Below are positions 1 through 7,462 of a DNA stretch of 42,765 nucleotides, piece by piece. The notes below the pieces were generated by a model. That model made no database searches, was not told the DNA's origin, and was given only the letters and a program-made list of their open reading frames with translations. This DNA comes from Candidatus Nanoarchaeia archaeon. Its GTDB lineage: Archaea > Nanobdellota > Nanobdellia > SCGC-AAA011-G17 > GW2011-AR17. The position numbers and the translations under genes are program-made. The stretch covers positions 1-42,765 of the forward strand of contig JAQTVM010000014.1 in NCBI GenBank assembly GCA_028706745.1. The letters are read 5' to 3'. Numbering within the stretch: the stretch's first letter is position 1; every line of letters starts with the position of its first letter.

Positions 1-57
1 AGAAAATCCTTTTGTTTTTAGCTTAAAAAATTCGCGTCTTATGTCTTCTTTTTTCAT
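1..57 (-). CDS. N-terminal fragment of an unidentified protein, cut by the window edge
   Basis: An ATG at 57-55 on the minus strand opens a frame that stays open to base 1 and reads MKKEDIRREFFKLKTKGFS. Only 19 residues are visible, basic and helix-prone, so no family can be assigned. The gene would be divergent from S17e, and a long inverted repeat lies directly upstream of its start. I chose this start because it is the first ATG after that inverted repeat. It could also be a chance frame. Confidence 0.45.
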   Translation of the reverse strand, partial: MKKEDIRREFFKLKTKGFS

Positions 58-61
58 AAAT

Positions 62-103
62 ACCACCAAAATTCAGCAGAAACCGCTGAATTTAAAGGGT
101 GGT
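62..103. repeat. Long imperfect hairpin between divergent genes
   Basis: There are two nested perfect stems. The outer one is ACCACC (62-67) with GGTGGT (98-103). The inner one is AAATTCAGC (69-77) with GCTGAATTT (85-93). The loop is 7 bases. The element lies between the start of the leftward partial gene at 57 and the S17e promoter region, so it could be an operator or a structured leader. No regulator can be named. Confidence 0.6.
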
Positions 104-147
104 GACATATGTCACTATACTATACACCTCACGCCAAAGGCGTAAGC

Positions 148-203
148 TTTATAAAGAAAGGTTTAAATACCTACCTAGCTTATATATAGACTATAAGAAG
201 GAG
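148..203 (+). promoter_or_regulatory. Promoter and ribosome binding site of S17e
   Basis: TATA-like boxes are present at 148-156 (TTTATAAAG) and 162-169 (TTTAAATA). AAGGAG at 198-203 lies nine bases before the ATG at 213 and decides that start. A small hairpin ACGCC-AAA-GGCGT (131-143) precedes the boxes. Confidence 0.55.
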
Positions 204-212
204 AGTAATAAC

Positions 213-407
213 ATGGGACGAATAAAGACGACAATGATTAAGAGAAACACAAAGAGATTGGTAAGAGACCACGGAGAGACGCTTTCTGGGGATTTTACAG
301 CCAATAAGAAGGCTATAGGAAAAGTTACAGTCATATCCTCAAAAAAGCTCAGGAACATAGTTGCGGGTTACGCTGCAAGGCTTATGAAAAAAGCCAAAAA
401 GGAATAA
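213..407 (+). CDS. rps17e: Small ribosomal subunit protein S17e (eS17)
   Basis: This 64-residue basic protein of the archaeal and eukaryotic 30S/40S subunit has no bacterial counterpart. The sequence opens MGRIKTTMIKRNTKRL and later reads NKKAIGKVTVISSKKLRN followed by IAGYAARL, the characteristic S17e pattern. The length is typical for archaea. An open frame extends upstream to 99, but the Shine-Dalgarno AAGGAG nine bases before 213 and the family N-terminus fix the start here. Alba follows after 14 bases with its own strong ribosome binding site, so the two are probably co-transcribed. Confidence 0.93.
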   Translation: MGRIKTTMIKRNTKRLVRDHGETLSGDFTANKKAIGKVTVISSKKLRNIVAGYAARLMKKAKKE

Positions 408-421
408 AAAGAGGAGGACGC

Positions 422-709
422 ATGGACGAAAACGAGCATGTAATCTTTGTAGGAAGCAAGCCTTTCATGAACTATGTTACAGGCGTTGTAATGCAGTTCA
501 CGACCCAGAATGCCGAGAATGTCACTATCAAGGCGCGAGGGAAGTTCATATCAAAGGCTGTTGACATTGCAGAGGTTGCTGCCAAGAGATTCCTTGACAA
601 CACCGTACTTGTGGGAAGCATACAAACGGACAGCGAGGAATTCAAGAACAAGGAAGGAAGGCAGATAAGGGTAAGCACTATTGCCCTTGCATTATTGAAG
701 AAACAATAA
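422..709 (+). CDS. albA: DNA/RNA-binding protein Alba
   Basis: Alba is a small abundant archaeal chromatin protein that dimerises and coats DNA and RNA. The 95 residues begin with acidic MDENEHVIFVGSKPFMNYV, matching the Alba N-terminal strand and the conserved GxKPxMNYV loop. RGKFISKAVDIAEVAAKRF is the conserved helix-2 region that carries the nucleic-acid-binding basic loop. GAGGAGG at 411-417 is a strong ribosome binding site immediately before the ATG. The gene sits directly behind S17e. Confidence 0.93.
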   Translation: MDENEHVIFVGSKPFMNYVTGVVMQFTTQNAENVTIKARGKFISKAVDIAEVAAKRFLDNTVLVGSIQTDSEEFKNKEGRQIRVSTIALALLKKQ

Positions 710-740
710 TTGTTTTCCTTATTTTATTAGTTCTACTATT

Positions 741-1022
741 CTAGCCTATGTAAGACGCATATTCAGGAAGCTTTGTGTGCTCCGGCTCGACGTGAGTCCA
801 CTGAATTCCATTAGGAGTATGCTGGACTTTTCCGCTTTTCCAGAGATAGTGCAAAACAACTTTTAATGTCTGGTGCATTACCTGCTTTGGAAGCTTTTTC
901 TTTAATTCAGGCAATTTAACGGGTGCGTAGCTTTGTTTTAGAATTTCCTCAACCATCATAATAGTGTTAAGATTAGGGCTTCTTGCGTGCTCTGAGTGGC
1001 CTTTTAAGCTATTCTTAACCAT
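741..1022 (-). CDS. Small HTH-like protein, paralogue of the gene at 24340-24627
   Basis: This 93-residue protein has no name I recognise. It contains RSPNLNTIMMVEEIL followed by LPKQVMHQTLKVVLHYLWKS. The same pattern (RxPxLxTIxMVE, then LPKxxMxQTxxVVxxYL) recurs in the 95-residue protein at 24340-24627, so the two are paralogues. The predicted helices and basic character suggest a winged-helix DNA-binding protein. A palindrome lies 12 bases upstream of the start, and the paralogue has one overlapping its start, which suggests autoregulation. It is divergent from the GHKL gene at 1096. Confidence 0.7.
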   Translation of the reverse strand: MVKNSLKGHSEHARSPNLNTIMMVEEILKQSYAPVKLPELKKKLPKQVMHQTLKVVLHYLWKSGKVQHTPNGIQWTHVEPEHTKLPEYASYIG

Positions 1023-1033
1023 ATTAGTATCAC

Positions 1034-1054
1034 TTGATATATATATTATATCAA
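1034..1054. promoter_or_regulatory. Palindromic operator candidate in the divergent promoter
   Basis: TTGATATA (1034-1041) and TATATCAA (1047-1054) are perfect inverted arms with a 5-base centre. They lie between the leftward HTH-like gene (ATG at 1022) and the rightward GHKL gene (ATG at 1096). A TATA-like TATATAAATG for the rightward gene follows near 1060. The arms contain the GATAT half-site also present upstream of the paralogous gene at 24627. Confidence 0.5.
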
Positions 1055-1095
1055 TAAGTATATAAATGTATCTTATAACTATATTATAAAGAAAA

Positions 1096-1593
1096 ATGGC
1101 AAAAATAATGAAATTAGAGGATATGCTGGGCGCAATAGGCGATTCATTTAAAGAGACAAGACTGATTCCTGCCGGAGAAATAGCATATAAATATTTGCTG
1201 CCAAAACAGGAAAATCAATTCAGGTTTTATATCCTTCCTGAAGAAGTAATCTCCAAATTAAGATGGAACAAAAAGAATTTTGTTGATTTCAGCGTATACG
1301 AATTCCTCCTGAATGCGGCAGAGCACGGCAATGATTTTAAAGGCATTGTAAAATTAAGGCTGCACAGCGGGCAAAAAGGAATTGTTGTCGAAGTGGAAGA
1401 TGAGGGAGAAGGAATGCCTGAAAAAATAGTGGATATATTAAAAAAAGACGTATATAAAAGGGAATTTTTATACAATAAAGGAAAAAAAGGACACGGATTT
1501 GACTATGCAAGGGATTACCTCGACAAGGGCATTCTTGACGGAATTGGATTTAACGAAAAAAGAAACGCAATCTACTTAATGGCTTTGTATTAA
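1096..1593 (+). CDS. GHKL-fold ATP-binding protein (RsbW/SpoIIAB-like)
   Basis: This 165-residue single-domain protein of the GHKL ATPase superfamily resembles bacterial anti-sigma serine kinases. The N box is visible at about residues 69-79 (EFLLNAAEHGN), the G1 box at 102-107 (DEGEGM) and a G2-like glycine loop at 129-135 (GKKGHGF). There is no phospho-acceptor His domain or sensor domain, so it is not a two-component kinase. Archaea lack bacterial sigma factors, so the partner must be something else, and I cannot name it. The 3' end overlaps the convergent coaE by 18 bases. Confidence 0.75.
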   Translation: MAKIMKLEDMLGAIGDSFKETRLIPAGEIAYKYLLPKQENQFRFYILPEEVISKLRWNKKNFVDFSVYEFLLNAAEHGNDFKGIVKLRLHSGQKGIVVEVEDEGEGMPEKIVDILKKDVYKREFLYNKGKKGHGFDYARDYLDKGILDGIGFNEKRNAIYLMALY

Positions 1594-2160
1594 AAACCTT
1601 ATATTCTTAACCTGCTTTTCAAGATTATTTAAAGAGCCGTTATTGCTTATCACATAATCCGCTTTCTTCGCCTTTTTGTCCTGCGGCATTTGGATATTGA
1701 TTCTCTTTAAAGCATCCTCTTTTGAAAGCCCCTTGTTTCTTTTAAGAATTCTTTTTAGCTGAATATCTTTATCAGCGCAAACCATTATTGTCTTATCCAT
1801 TTTCTTGTCCATCCCTGATTCAAAAAGCAGGGCAGCTTCAATAATGGTATTTTCATTGCCTCTTACAAGCCTTGCAATCTCCTTATCCACGTAAGGCCAT
1901 ACAATTGATTCAAGCTTTTGCATCTGATTTTTATCAGCAAATACAATTTTTGCCAGTTTATGCCTGTTTACACTCAAATGAAGAAAGTCAATTGAAGAAA
2001 TTCCAAAGGCAAAAAGAATATTCAGTTTTACAACAATGCTTTCAGCATATATCTTATGAACAACCTTGTCAGCATCTATCACTTTTGCGCCTAACGCCTT
2101 AAAAAAAGAGGCAGCCGCCGACTTTCCTGTTGCTATGTTGCCTGTAAGCCCGATTAGCAT
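1576..2160 (-). CDS. coaE: Dephospho-CoA kinase (bacterial-type CoaE)
   Basis: CoaE phosphorylates the 3'-OH of dephospho-CoA, the last step of CoA synthesis. The 194 residues start with a P-loop (GLTGNIATGKS, residues 4-14), then VIDAD (28-31) for substrate binding. IIEAALLFESG is the conserved mid-domain strand, and the C-terminal lid is basic. Length and motif order match bacterial and eukaryotic CoaE. Many archaea use an unrelated GTP-dependent enzyme for this step, so this copy suggests transfer. Some nucleotide kinases are similar, but the DAD motif and LFESG favour CoaE. Confidence 0.85.
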   Translation of the reverse strand: MLIGLTGNIATGKSAAASFFKALGAKVIDADKVVHKIYAESIVVKLNILFAFGISSIDFLHLSVNRHKLAKIVFADKNQMQKLESIVWPYVDKEIARLVRGNENTIIEAALLFESGMDKKMDKTIMVCADKDIQLKRILKRNKGLSKEDALKRINIQMPQDKKAKKADYVISNNGSLNNLEKQVKNIRFLIQSH

Positions 2161-2196
2161 ATTATTTTAAGGCTTAGTAAGAATTTAAGCATTTGC

Positions 2197-3975
2197 TTAG
2201 TCTGTATAATAATATCTTCCCTTGCTTCTCTGTTCTGAATCCAGCTGCGAGCCCGGCTTGTTTATTCTGGGGCGCTTTGTCTCATTGTCCTGCCTGTAAG
2301 TGATGTCAAGCATCTTGAGAACCTCGTTCATGCCCTCTGTTTTTGTTACAGGCCCGAACACGTGCCCTTCAATGCCAGGCTTGCCTTCAAATACAAGCAT
2401 TGAATCTCCGATGTAATCAATGAACTGCACATCGTGGTCAACAACAATTGCGCATTTCTCGTTCTTTATGACAAAATCCTTTATCACTTCAGCAACATTC
2501 AGCCTGTCTTCAACATCAATGAATGCAGACGGCTCGTCAAGAGCATAAATTGTGCAGTCCTGCAAAAGAGTAACTGCTATATACAGCTTCTGCAATTCTC
2601 CCCCTGATAATCCTTTTATTTCATTGTCCAAAAGCTTTCCAAGCCCTAATTTTTCCAACAGTGTCTGCCTGTACCAGCCGGACATATACTTTAATCCGCC
2701 TGCCTTCTGCAATGCTTCTTTCACAGTGCCGCCAATGTCAGAAGAGGGGTACTGCACTTTGTAAGAAATCTTAAGCTTTCCTATCTCGCCATTATCCGGA
2801 ATTAACTCGCCTGCAAGCATTTTCAAAAAAGTAGTCTTTCCCAAGCCGTTTGCGCCCATTACGGCAAGAACTTCCCCCTTTTTCACAAGCCCTGCAGTTG
2901 TCTTTAATTTAAATGTCTCAAACTTCTTTTCCATCCCAGGAAACTTTAACAATGTCTCCTTGCTTGCGTATCTTTCAGAGGCATACTGGAAAAAGCGCAT
3001 TGCATAATCCCTGAACCTTACATTGTCGTCAGGCAAAAATCCGTCAAGATACTCGTTTATGCCCCGCCTTACTGCCTTTGACTGGGATATGACTCCATAG
3101 CAGCCTGCTTCCCCGTAAACAATCTGGATTTCATCTGAGATATAATCCAATGTAGCCAAATCATGCTCTACAACCAGCACAGCTGTTTTTTCATCTGCCA
3201 AAGAACGTATGAGCTTTGCAGCCTTTATTCTTGTTGTGATATCCAAAAATGAAGCAGGCTCATCAAAATAATACACCTCTGCCTTTTTTGAGGCGGCAGC
3301 TATTATTGCCACTTTCTGCAGTTCCCCGCCTGAAAGCATTGAAATCTTCCTGTCAGCAAGATGGGATGCATCCAAATCATTGAGCAAATCAAAAGCAATC
3401 TTTTTCTCGTCAACTTTTGTCAGCAGTTCTTTTACAGTGCCTTCATACTGTTTTGGAAGCAGGTCAATCCTCTGGGGCTTGTAGGCAACCTTCACATTGC
3501 CTGAATACAATCTCCTGAAATAGTCGCCCAGGGACACATTGCTGTATTTTTCTATTATATCCTCTTCTTTCGGCTGGGCAGAAACATTGCCAAGATTCGG
3601 CTTCAAGATTCCTGCAAGAATGTTCAATGCAGTTGACTTCCCGATGCCGTTTCTTCCCAGGATTCCAACAACTTTTCCTGCTTTTGGAATTGGAAGATGA
3701 AACAATTCAAACGCGTTTTTGCCGAACCTGTGAATCGGGTCATCCTTGAGCTTTTCAGGCAGGTTGACTATTGAAATGCACTGGACAGGGCACTTCCTTA
3801 CGCAAATGCCGCAGCCTGTGCAGAGTTTCTCATCTATTACGGGCTTCTTGTCTTTCTCATTTATCCCAATGCATTCCTGTCCTGTCCTGTTCACAGGGCA
3901 GTAGTGTCCGCATATGAAGTCGCAGCCCTTGGTGTTCCTGCATTTCAGCCTTTCCAGTATTGCCACCCTTGCCAT
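2197..3975 (-). CDS. rli1: ABCE1/Rli1 ribosome-recycling ATPase
   Basis: This 592-residue soluble twin-ATPase splits 70S ribosomes after termination in archaea. The N-terminal Fe-S domain carries Cys at 12, 18, 22, 26 and 35 plus CTGCGICVRKCPVQC (residues 52-66). Nucleotide-binding domain 1 has Walker A GRNGIGKST (107-115), a signature LSGGE and YYFDEPASF. Domain 2 has GANGLGKTT, LSGGE and YALDEPSAF. There are no membrane segments. The length is family-typical. A T-rich, TATA-containing stretch upstream at about 3976-4020 serves as promoter and also separates it from the divergent CRISPR operon. Confidence 0.96.
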   Translation of the reverse strand: MARVAILERLKCRNTKGCDFICGHYCPVNRTGQECIGINEKDKKPVIDEKLCTGCGICVRKCPVQCISIVNLPEKLKDDPIHRFGKNAFELFHLPIPKAGKVVGILGRNGIGKSTALNILAGILKPNLGNVSAQPKEEDIIEKYSNVSLGDYFRRLYSGNVKVAYKPQRIDLLPKQYEGTVKELLTKVDEKKIAFDLLNDLDASHLADRKISMLSGGELQKVAIIAAASKKAEVYYFDEPASFLDITTRIKAAKLIRSLADEKTAVLVVEHDLATLDYISDEIQIVYGEAGCYGVISQSKAVRRGINEYLDGFLPDDNVRFRDYAMRFFQYASERYASKETLLKFPGMEKKFETFKLKTTAGLVKKGEVLAVMGANGLGKTTFLKMLAGELIPDNGEIGKLKISYKVQYPSSDIGGTVKEALQKAGGLKYMSGWYRQTLLEKLGLGKLLDNEIKGLSGGELQKLYIAVTLLQDCTIYALDEPSAFIDVEDRLNVAEVIKDFVIKNEKCAIVVDHDVQFIDYIGDSMLVFEGKPGIEGHVFGPVTKTEGMNEVLKMLDITYRQDNETKRPRINKPGSQLDSEQRSKGRYYYTD

Positions 3976-4038
3976 AGTGTATTAAGAGGAAAGAGATTGT
4001 TTATAAATCTAATCTTAGCTGTACGTAAACGCAAAAAA

Positions 4039-4064
4039 GGCGGAGACGCCATAAGTTTTATAAG
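4039..4064 (+). promoter_or_regulatory. Promoter of the cas operon
   Basis: TATA-like TTTTATAAG lies at 4056-4064, 32 bases before the cas1 ATG. It is directly preceded by the hairpin GGCG-GAGA-CGCC (4039-4050). A similar GC-rich mini-hairpin followed by a TATA box occurs upstream of S17e (131-156). The whole cas operon probably starts here. Confidence 0.5.
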
Positions 4065-4095
4065 GGATTGATTTTTTGAAGTTTTGGGGGTATAT

Positions 4096-5079
4096 ATGCA
4101 GGTTATAATAAACCAGTTTGGAACTTTTGTAGGAAAGAAAGAAAATAGGTTTACAATAGTCTATAAAGACGTAAAAGACGAACATTCAGCAGACAAAGTT
4201 GACCAAATAAAGATTCTTTGCGCATCATCTATTTCTTCTGAAGCTGTAAAACTGGCTGTAAACAATAATATTGACATTGTGTTTTTGGGCAAATTCGGAG
4301 AACCTTACGCAAGAATTTATCCTTGTAAACTCGGCGGAACTACTTTAACTAGAAAAGAGCAGGCGAAAGCATATCTTAATGATAAAGGTCCATTTTTAGT
4401 CAAAAAATTTCTTGAAGCAAAACTAAAGAATCAATTGTTTCATCTTAAACGGCTGAATAAGACAAGAGAAGGTGCTTTCTTATCGGAAATAGCAAAGATA
4501 GAGGCTAATTTGGGCAATTTTTCAGAGTTTCCAACCGGAGATATGGATAAAATAAGGAATAACTATCTTGGATATGAAGGAAATTCTGCCGCAATATATT
4601 TTTCTTGCTTAAATCAGATTGCTAAATTTTCAAATAGGGATCCTAAATCAAGAGACATATTTAATATTGCATTGAATTATGGCTATGGCATACTTTATTC
4701 TGAAATTGAAAGGGCGTGTATTGTAGCCGGGCTCGACCCTTATCTTGGATTTTTGCATACAGACAGGTATGGAAAGCCATCGATGGTTTTAGATTTAATA
4801 GAGCAGTTCCGCCCAATTATTGACAAAGCTATTTTGAAGCTGTTTGTGCAAAAAAGGGTAGATATAAAAGATTTGGAAATGGTAGAGCAGCAGATAGTGC
4901 TTACAAAAGAAGGCAGGTCAAAGATTATTTCAGAAGTGCTTGAATCATTGAACCTGCAAATGAGTTATAGAGGAAAGAATCTTAGCGTCATGCAGATTAT
5001 ACAAGAGCAAGCTCGAGAAGTTGCAAGGTTTATTGTCGGGCAGTCTGAGAATTATGAGCCATTTGTATGGAGAGAATAA
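4096..5079 (+). CDS. cas1: CRISPR-associated endonuclease Cas1
   Basis: Cas1 is the integrase subunit that inserts new spacers together with Cas2. The protein is 327 residues from the ATG at 4096. An in-frame TTG at 4084 would add four residues, but the ATG after GGGGGT fits better and gives the usual short N-terminus MQVIINQFGTFVG. The metal ligands of the family are visible: Glu161 in LGYEGNSAA, His221 in FLHTDRYGKP, and Asp233/Glu236 in DLIEQFRP. The catalytic set is therefore complete. It is the first gene of the cas operon, and cas2 begins one base after its stop. Confidence 0.96.
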   Translation: MQVIINQFGTFVGKKENRFTIVYKDVKDEHSADKVDQIKILCASSISSEAVKLAVNNNIDIVFLGKFGEPYARIYPCKLGGTTLTRKEQAKAYLNDKGPFLVKKFLEAKLKNQLFHLKRLNKTREGAFLSEIAKIEANLGNFSEFPTGDMDKIRNNYLGYEGNSAAIYFSCLNQIAKFSNRDPKSRDIFNIALNYGYGILYSEIERACIVAGLDPYLGFLHTDRYGKPSMVLDLIEQFRPIIDKAILKLFVQKRVDIKDLEMVEQQIVLTKEGRSKIISEVLESLNLQMSYRGKNLSVMQIIQEQAREVARFIVGQSENYEPFVWRE

Positions 5080-5080
5080 A

Positions 5081-5380
5081 ATGCTATACTGGGTTATATA
5101 TGACATAAGCAGCACAAAAGTAAGGAACAAGGTTGTTTCAGCCTGCAAGAATTATGGACTAATAAGGGCGCAGAAAAGCGCCTTTATAGGCGATTTAACG
5201 CGAAATAAGAAAGAGATGCTTTCTCTTGAGATTGGAAAATTGCAGACAAGCAATACAGACTGCATTTTTATGATACCTTCCTGCAAATGCTGCTTTTCCG
5301 ATAAAGAGATTATAGGCACTCTTGATGAGGAAAGGCTTAAAGAACGAGACTTTGTGATAATACAAGGCAAAAATGAATGA
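5081..5380 (+). CDS. cas2: CRISPR-associated protein Cas2
   Basis: Cas2 is the dimeric ferredoxin-fold scaffold of the spacer integration complex. The 99 residues begin MLYWVIYDISSTKVRNKV, with the conserved Asp8 at the end of strand 1 and a typical length. A longer frame starts at 5021 inside cas1, but ATG 5081 directly after the cas1 stop gives the canonical N-terminus. The C-terminal part contains a Cys-rich run, CKCCF, which is not a usual Cas2 feature and is of unknown meaning. The last eight bases overlap cas4. Confidence 0.94.
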   Translation: MLYWVIYDISSTKVRNKVVSACKNYGLIRAQKSAFIGDLTRNKKEMLSLEIGKLQTSNTDCIFMIPSCKCCFSDKEIIGTLDEERLKERDFVIIQGKNE

Positions 5381-5942
5381 ACTTCTTACTGCTGCGGACT
5401 TTATGAATTATGAATACTGCCCTCGTATAGTGTATTTTATTCATGTTTTGAAACAGCCGCAGACAAAAAGCCCTAAGCAGAATAAGGGGCTTGAGAAGGA
5501 AGCGCTTTTCAAAAGGGAGACAAATAGAACAAAGATAATTAAGAAAGGCCCTGTGCTTGAAAAGAAGTATAATGTTCTGCTTGAGTACAATGGTTTTATT
5601 ACGAAGGTGGATTGCATTGCCTTTAATAAAGAGCAAGGAGAGGCATACCCTATACAGTTGAAGTATAGCTTTAAGCCGAAGTGCATATATTTAACACAAA
5701 AAGTACAGCTTATGCTTGAGTCTTATCTTATTGAAAATGTGCTAAAGTATAAAGTGCCTTATGGCTATATAAAATATGTAAAATCCAATGTGATAGAAAA
5801 AGTATATATAGGAGATAATAGCCTACTTTTTGAGAGAGCAGCATTGATTCGTGACATAATTGGGAAAGAATCCTTTCCTAATGCTACGGAATACAAGAAG
5901 CGATGTGTCGATTGCTGCTACAGGAGAATGTGCAATGGTTAA
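5373..5942 (+). CDS. cas4: CRISPR-associated exonuclease Cas4
   Basis: Cas4 is a RecB-family nuclease with an Fe-S cluster that trims and orients prespacers by PAM. In these 189 residues the cluster ligands are visible as Cys16 (EYCPR) and the C-terminal set Cys178, Cys181 and Cys187 (KRCVDCCYRRMC). The nuclease core shows Asp80 (TKVDCIAF) and Lys97 (IQLKYS). The acidic residue normally two places before that Lys is Gln95 here, which may weaken metal binding. The gene overlaps cas2 by 8 bases and the effector by 8 bases, implying translational coupling. Confidence 0.92.
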   Translation: MNELLTAADFMNYEYCPRIVYFIHVLKQPQTKSPKQNKGLEKEALFKRETNRTKIIKKGPVLEKKYNVLLEYNGFITKVDCIAFNKEQGEAYPIQLKYSFKPKCIYLTQKVQLMLESYLIENVLKYKVPYGYIKYVKSNVIEKVYIGDNSLLFERAALIRDIIGKESFPNATEYKKRCVDCCYRRMCNG

Positions 5943-7446
5943 ATTGCAAAAAACTTTAAAAATCAAGTTAAACCCGACAAAAGAGCAAGCAGAACGCCTT
6001 AAATTTTTAATAGAAGAATATATAAATGTTGCAAATAAGGTCGTAAAAAAAGTTAATGAACTTCAAAACCAATTTTCAGACAGCGGACAGACAAATGGCA
6101 AATGCAGCATATGCGGCAAGGAGAAAGGTTATCATAGTAAACATCTTATGAAAGATACAAATAATGATCTTATTTGTTTAACCTGCTATAAGAAGACTTA
6201 TTCCCAATATACATTACAAAAGAAAAATTTTCAAGAGAAGATCGGCTTGAGAGATGATGCAAAGATTACAAAAACCTTTCTTACTAATGCTGTTAGATTT
6301 GTTTCTAACACAATAAAAGGATTTGATAAAATACAGGATAAAAAGAAAAGTAAGCTATCGTATATGGAACATAAATTGACTTTCTGGAATGGATTGCTTA
6401 CTGAGCCTTCTAAAAGAATAGAGAAAAAGTTCAAAGTAATAAAATATGCGCCAATTACAGATATTCGTGAAAATCCCCACTTCTATTCAGAAGCTGAAAT
6501 TAAATCCAAACTAAAACGATTAGAGAAAAAGATTAAGAAATTCAAGATGCCAAATTATCCTGAATTTAAAAATAAAACAATCAGTTTACAAAAAGAGTGT
6601 TATACTTGGAAAAAACCCGAACATTTAACCCTCAGCTTTATTACTAAAAAAGGAGAAACTATCGACTATTTTGGAAAAACTTATCTGCAATCTTATATGT
6701 CTCTTATTAACATCCAAAATCCAATCATTCTCCTAAAACAAGAAGGCACAGAATTTTATATGTGCTTTCCGATTACAAAAGAAGTAACTATCCCCAAAAT
6801 AGATGAGTCCTTTGACCCAGTAGGCATAGATTGGGGAATTACTAGAAATATTGCTGTAGTAACAATATTAAACCATAAAACAAAGAAGCCACTTTTTGTT
6901 AAATTTTATAAAGCAGGGTTATTGCTGAATAAACGCATTCATTATAAGAATCTGCGGAGAAAATTTGGAACCAAAAAAAGGCAGGACAAAATAAATCAGT
7001 TAGGAAGTAAAGAGGATAAATTCATAGACAGGCAGATACAAGATTTGTCGAGGATTATTATAACTGAAATAACAAAACATACCAAAAAGCCAGCAATATT
7101 CATGGAAAAAATAACCGATAATAGGGAAGAAGCAAGCAAATTTATGAGAGGAAAAGTTTTGCCTCTTTCTGTAAAAGAAAGATTACAAAAATATATCGCA
7201 TATAAATCTTATTGGGAAGGTATACCTATCTTTTTAGTTCCACCAGAACATACTTCACAAATATGTAGTAGATGTGGTAATCAAGATAGAAATAATAGAC
7301 CAAAAGGCAGTAAACTATTTAAATGCACTAATACTACATGTAATTATACCGCTAATAGCGATTTTAATGCTTCGGTAAATATAGCATTAAAGATTTACAA
7401 AGGGGAATATCAACCATTTGACAATTCCCTTTTCAATGAGAAATAG
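5935..7446 (+). CDS. cas12f: Miniature type V effector, Cas12f (Cas14) family
   Basis: This is an RNA-guided RuvC nuclease of 503 residues. The start is ATG 5935, nine bases after CAGGAG within the cas4 end; the frame is open further upstream but lies inside cas4. A basic helical N-terminus carries a first zinc-finger-like set, Cys57, Cys60, Cys81 and Cys84. The split RuvC domain shows Asp299 (VGIDWGIT), Glu391 (IFMEKI) and Asp476 (ANSDFNAS). The second zinc ribbon is Cys444, Cys447, Cys464 and Cys469. Size, double zinc sets, linkage to cas1-cas2-cas4 and a repeat resembling that of Cas14a point to Cas12f rather than free TnpB. It is followed by a hairpin, a putative tracrRNA and the array. 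Confidence 0.9.
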   Translation: MVKLQKTLKIKLNPTKEQAERLKFLIEEYINVANKVVKKVNELQNQFSDSGQTNGKCSICGKEKGYHSKHLMKDTNNDLICLTCYKKTYSQYTLQKKNFQEKIGLRDDAKITKTFLTNAVRFVSNTIKGFDKIQDKKKSKLSYMEHKLTFWNGLLTEPSKRIEKKFKVIKYAPITDIRENPHFYSEAEIKSKLKRLEKKIKKFKMPNYPEFKNKTISLQKECYTWKKPEHLTLSFITKKGETIDYFGKTYLQSYMSLINIQNPIILLKQEGTEFYMCFPITKEVTIPKIDESFDPVGIDWGITRNIAVVTILNHKTKKPLFVKFYKAGLLLNKRIHYKNLRRKFGTKKRQDKINQLGSKEDKFIDRQIQDLSRIIITEITKHTKKPAIFMEKITDNREEASKFMRGKVLPLSVKERLQKYIAYKSYWEGIPIFLVPPEHTSQICSRCGNQDRNNRPKGSKLFKCTNTTCNYTANSDFNASVNIALKIYKGEYQPFDNSLFNEK

Positions 7447-7462
7447 AGAAACTCTCTATTTT
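7441..7462 (+). terminator. Hairpin across the cas12f stop codon with a T-tract
   Basis: AAATAGAGA (7441-7449) and TCTCTATTT (7453-7461) form a perfect 9-bp stem with a 3-base loop. The TAG stop (7444-7446) lies inside the 5' arm and TTTT ends the 3' arm. It could end the cas mRNA or mark a processing point before the downstream non-coding RNA. Confidence 0.55.

Noticed and set aside
99-212. N-terminal extension of S17e
   Set aside because: The frame is open but lies across the promoter; the family start and the Shine-Dalgarno site place the start at 213.
5860-5934. Upstream extension of the effector
   Set aside because: This segment lies inside cas4; CAGGAG before ATG 5935 and the conserved short N-terminus favour the later start.
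5935-7446. Stand-alone IS605-type TnpB
   Set aside because: RuvC and zinc motifs are shared with TnpB, but the linked cas1-cas2-cas4, array and tracrRNA-like region support a CRISPR effector. No transposase or IS605 ends were seen.
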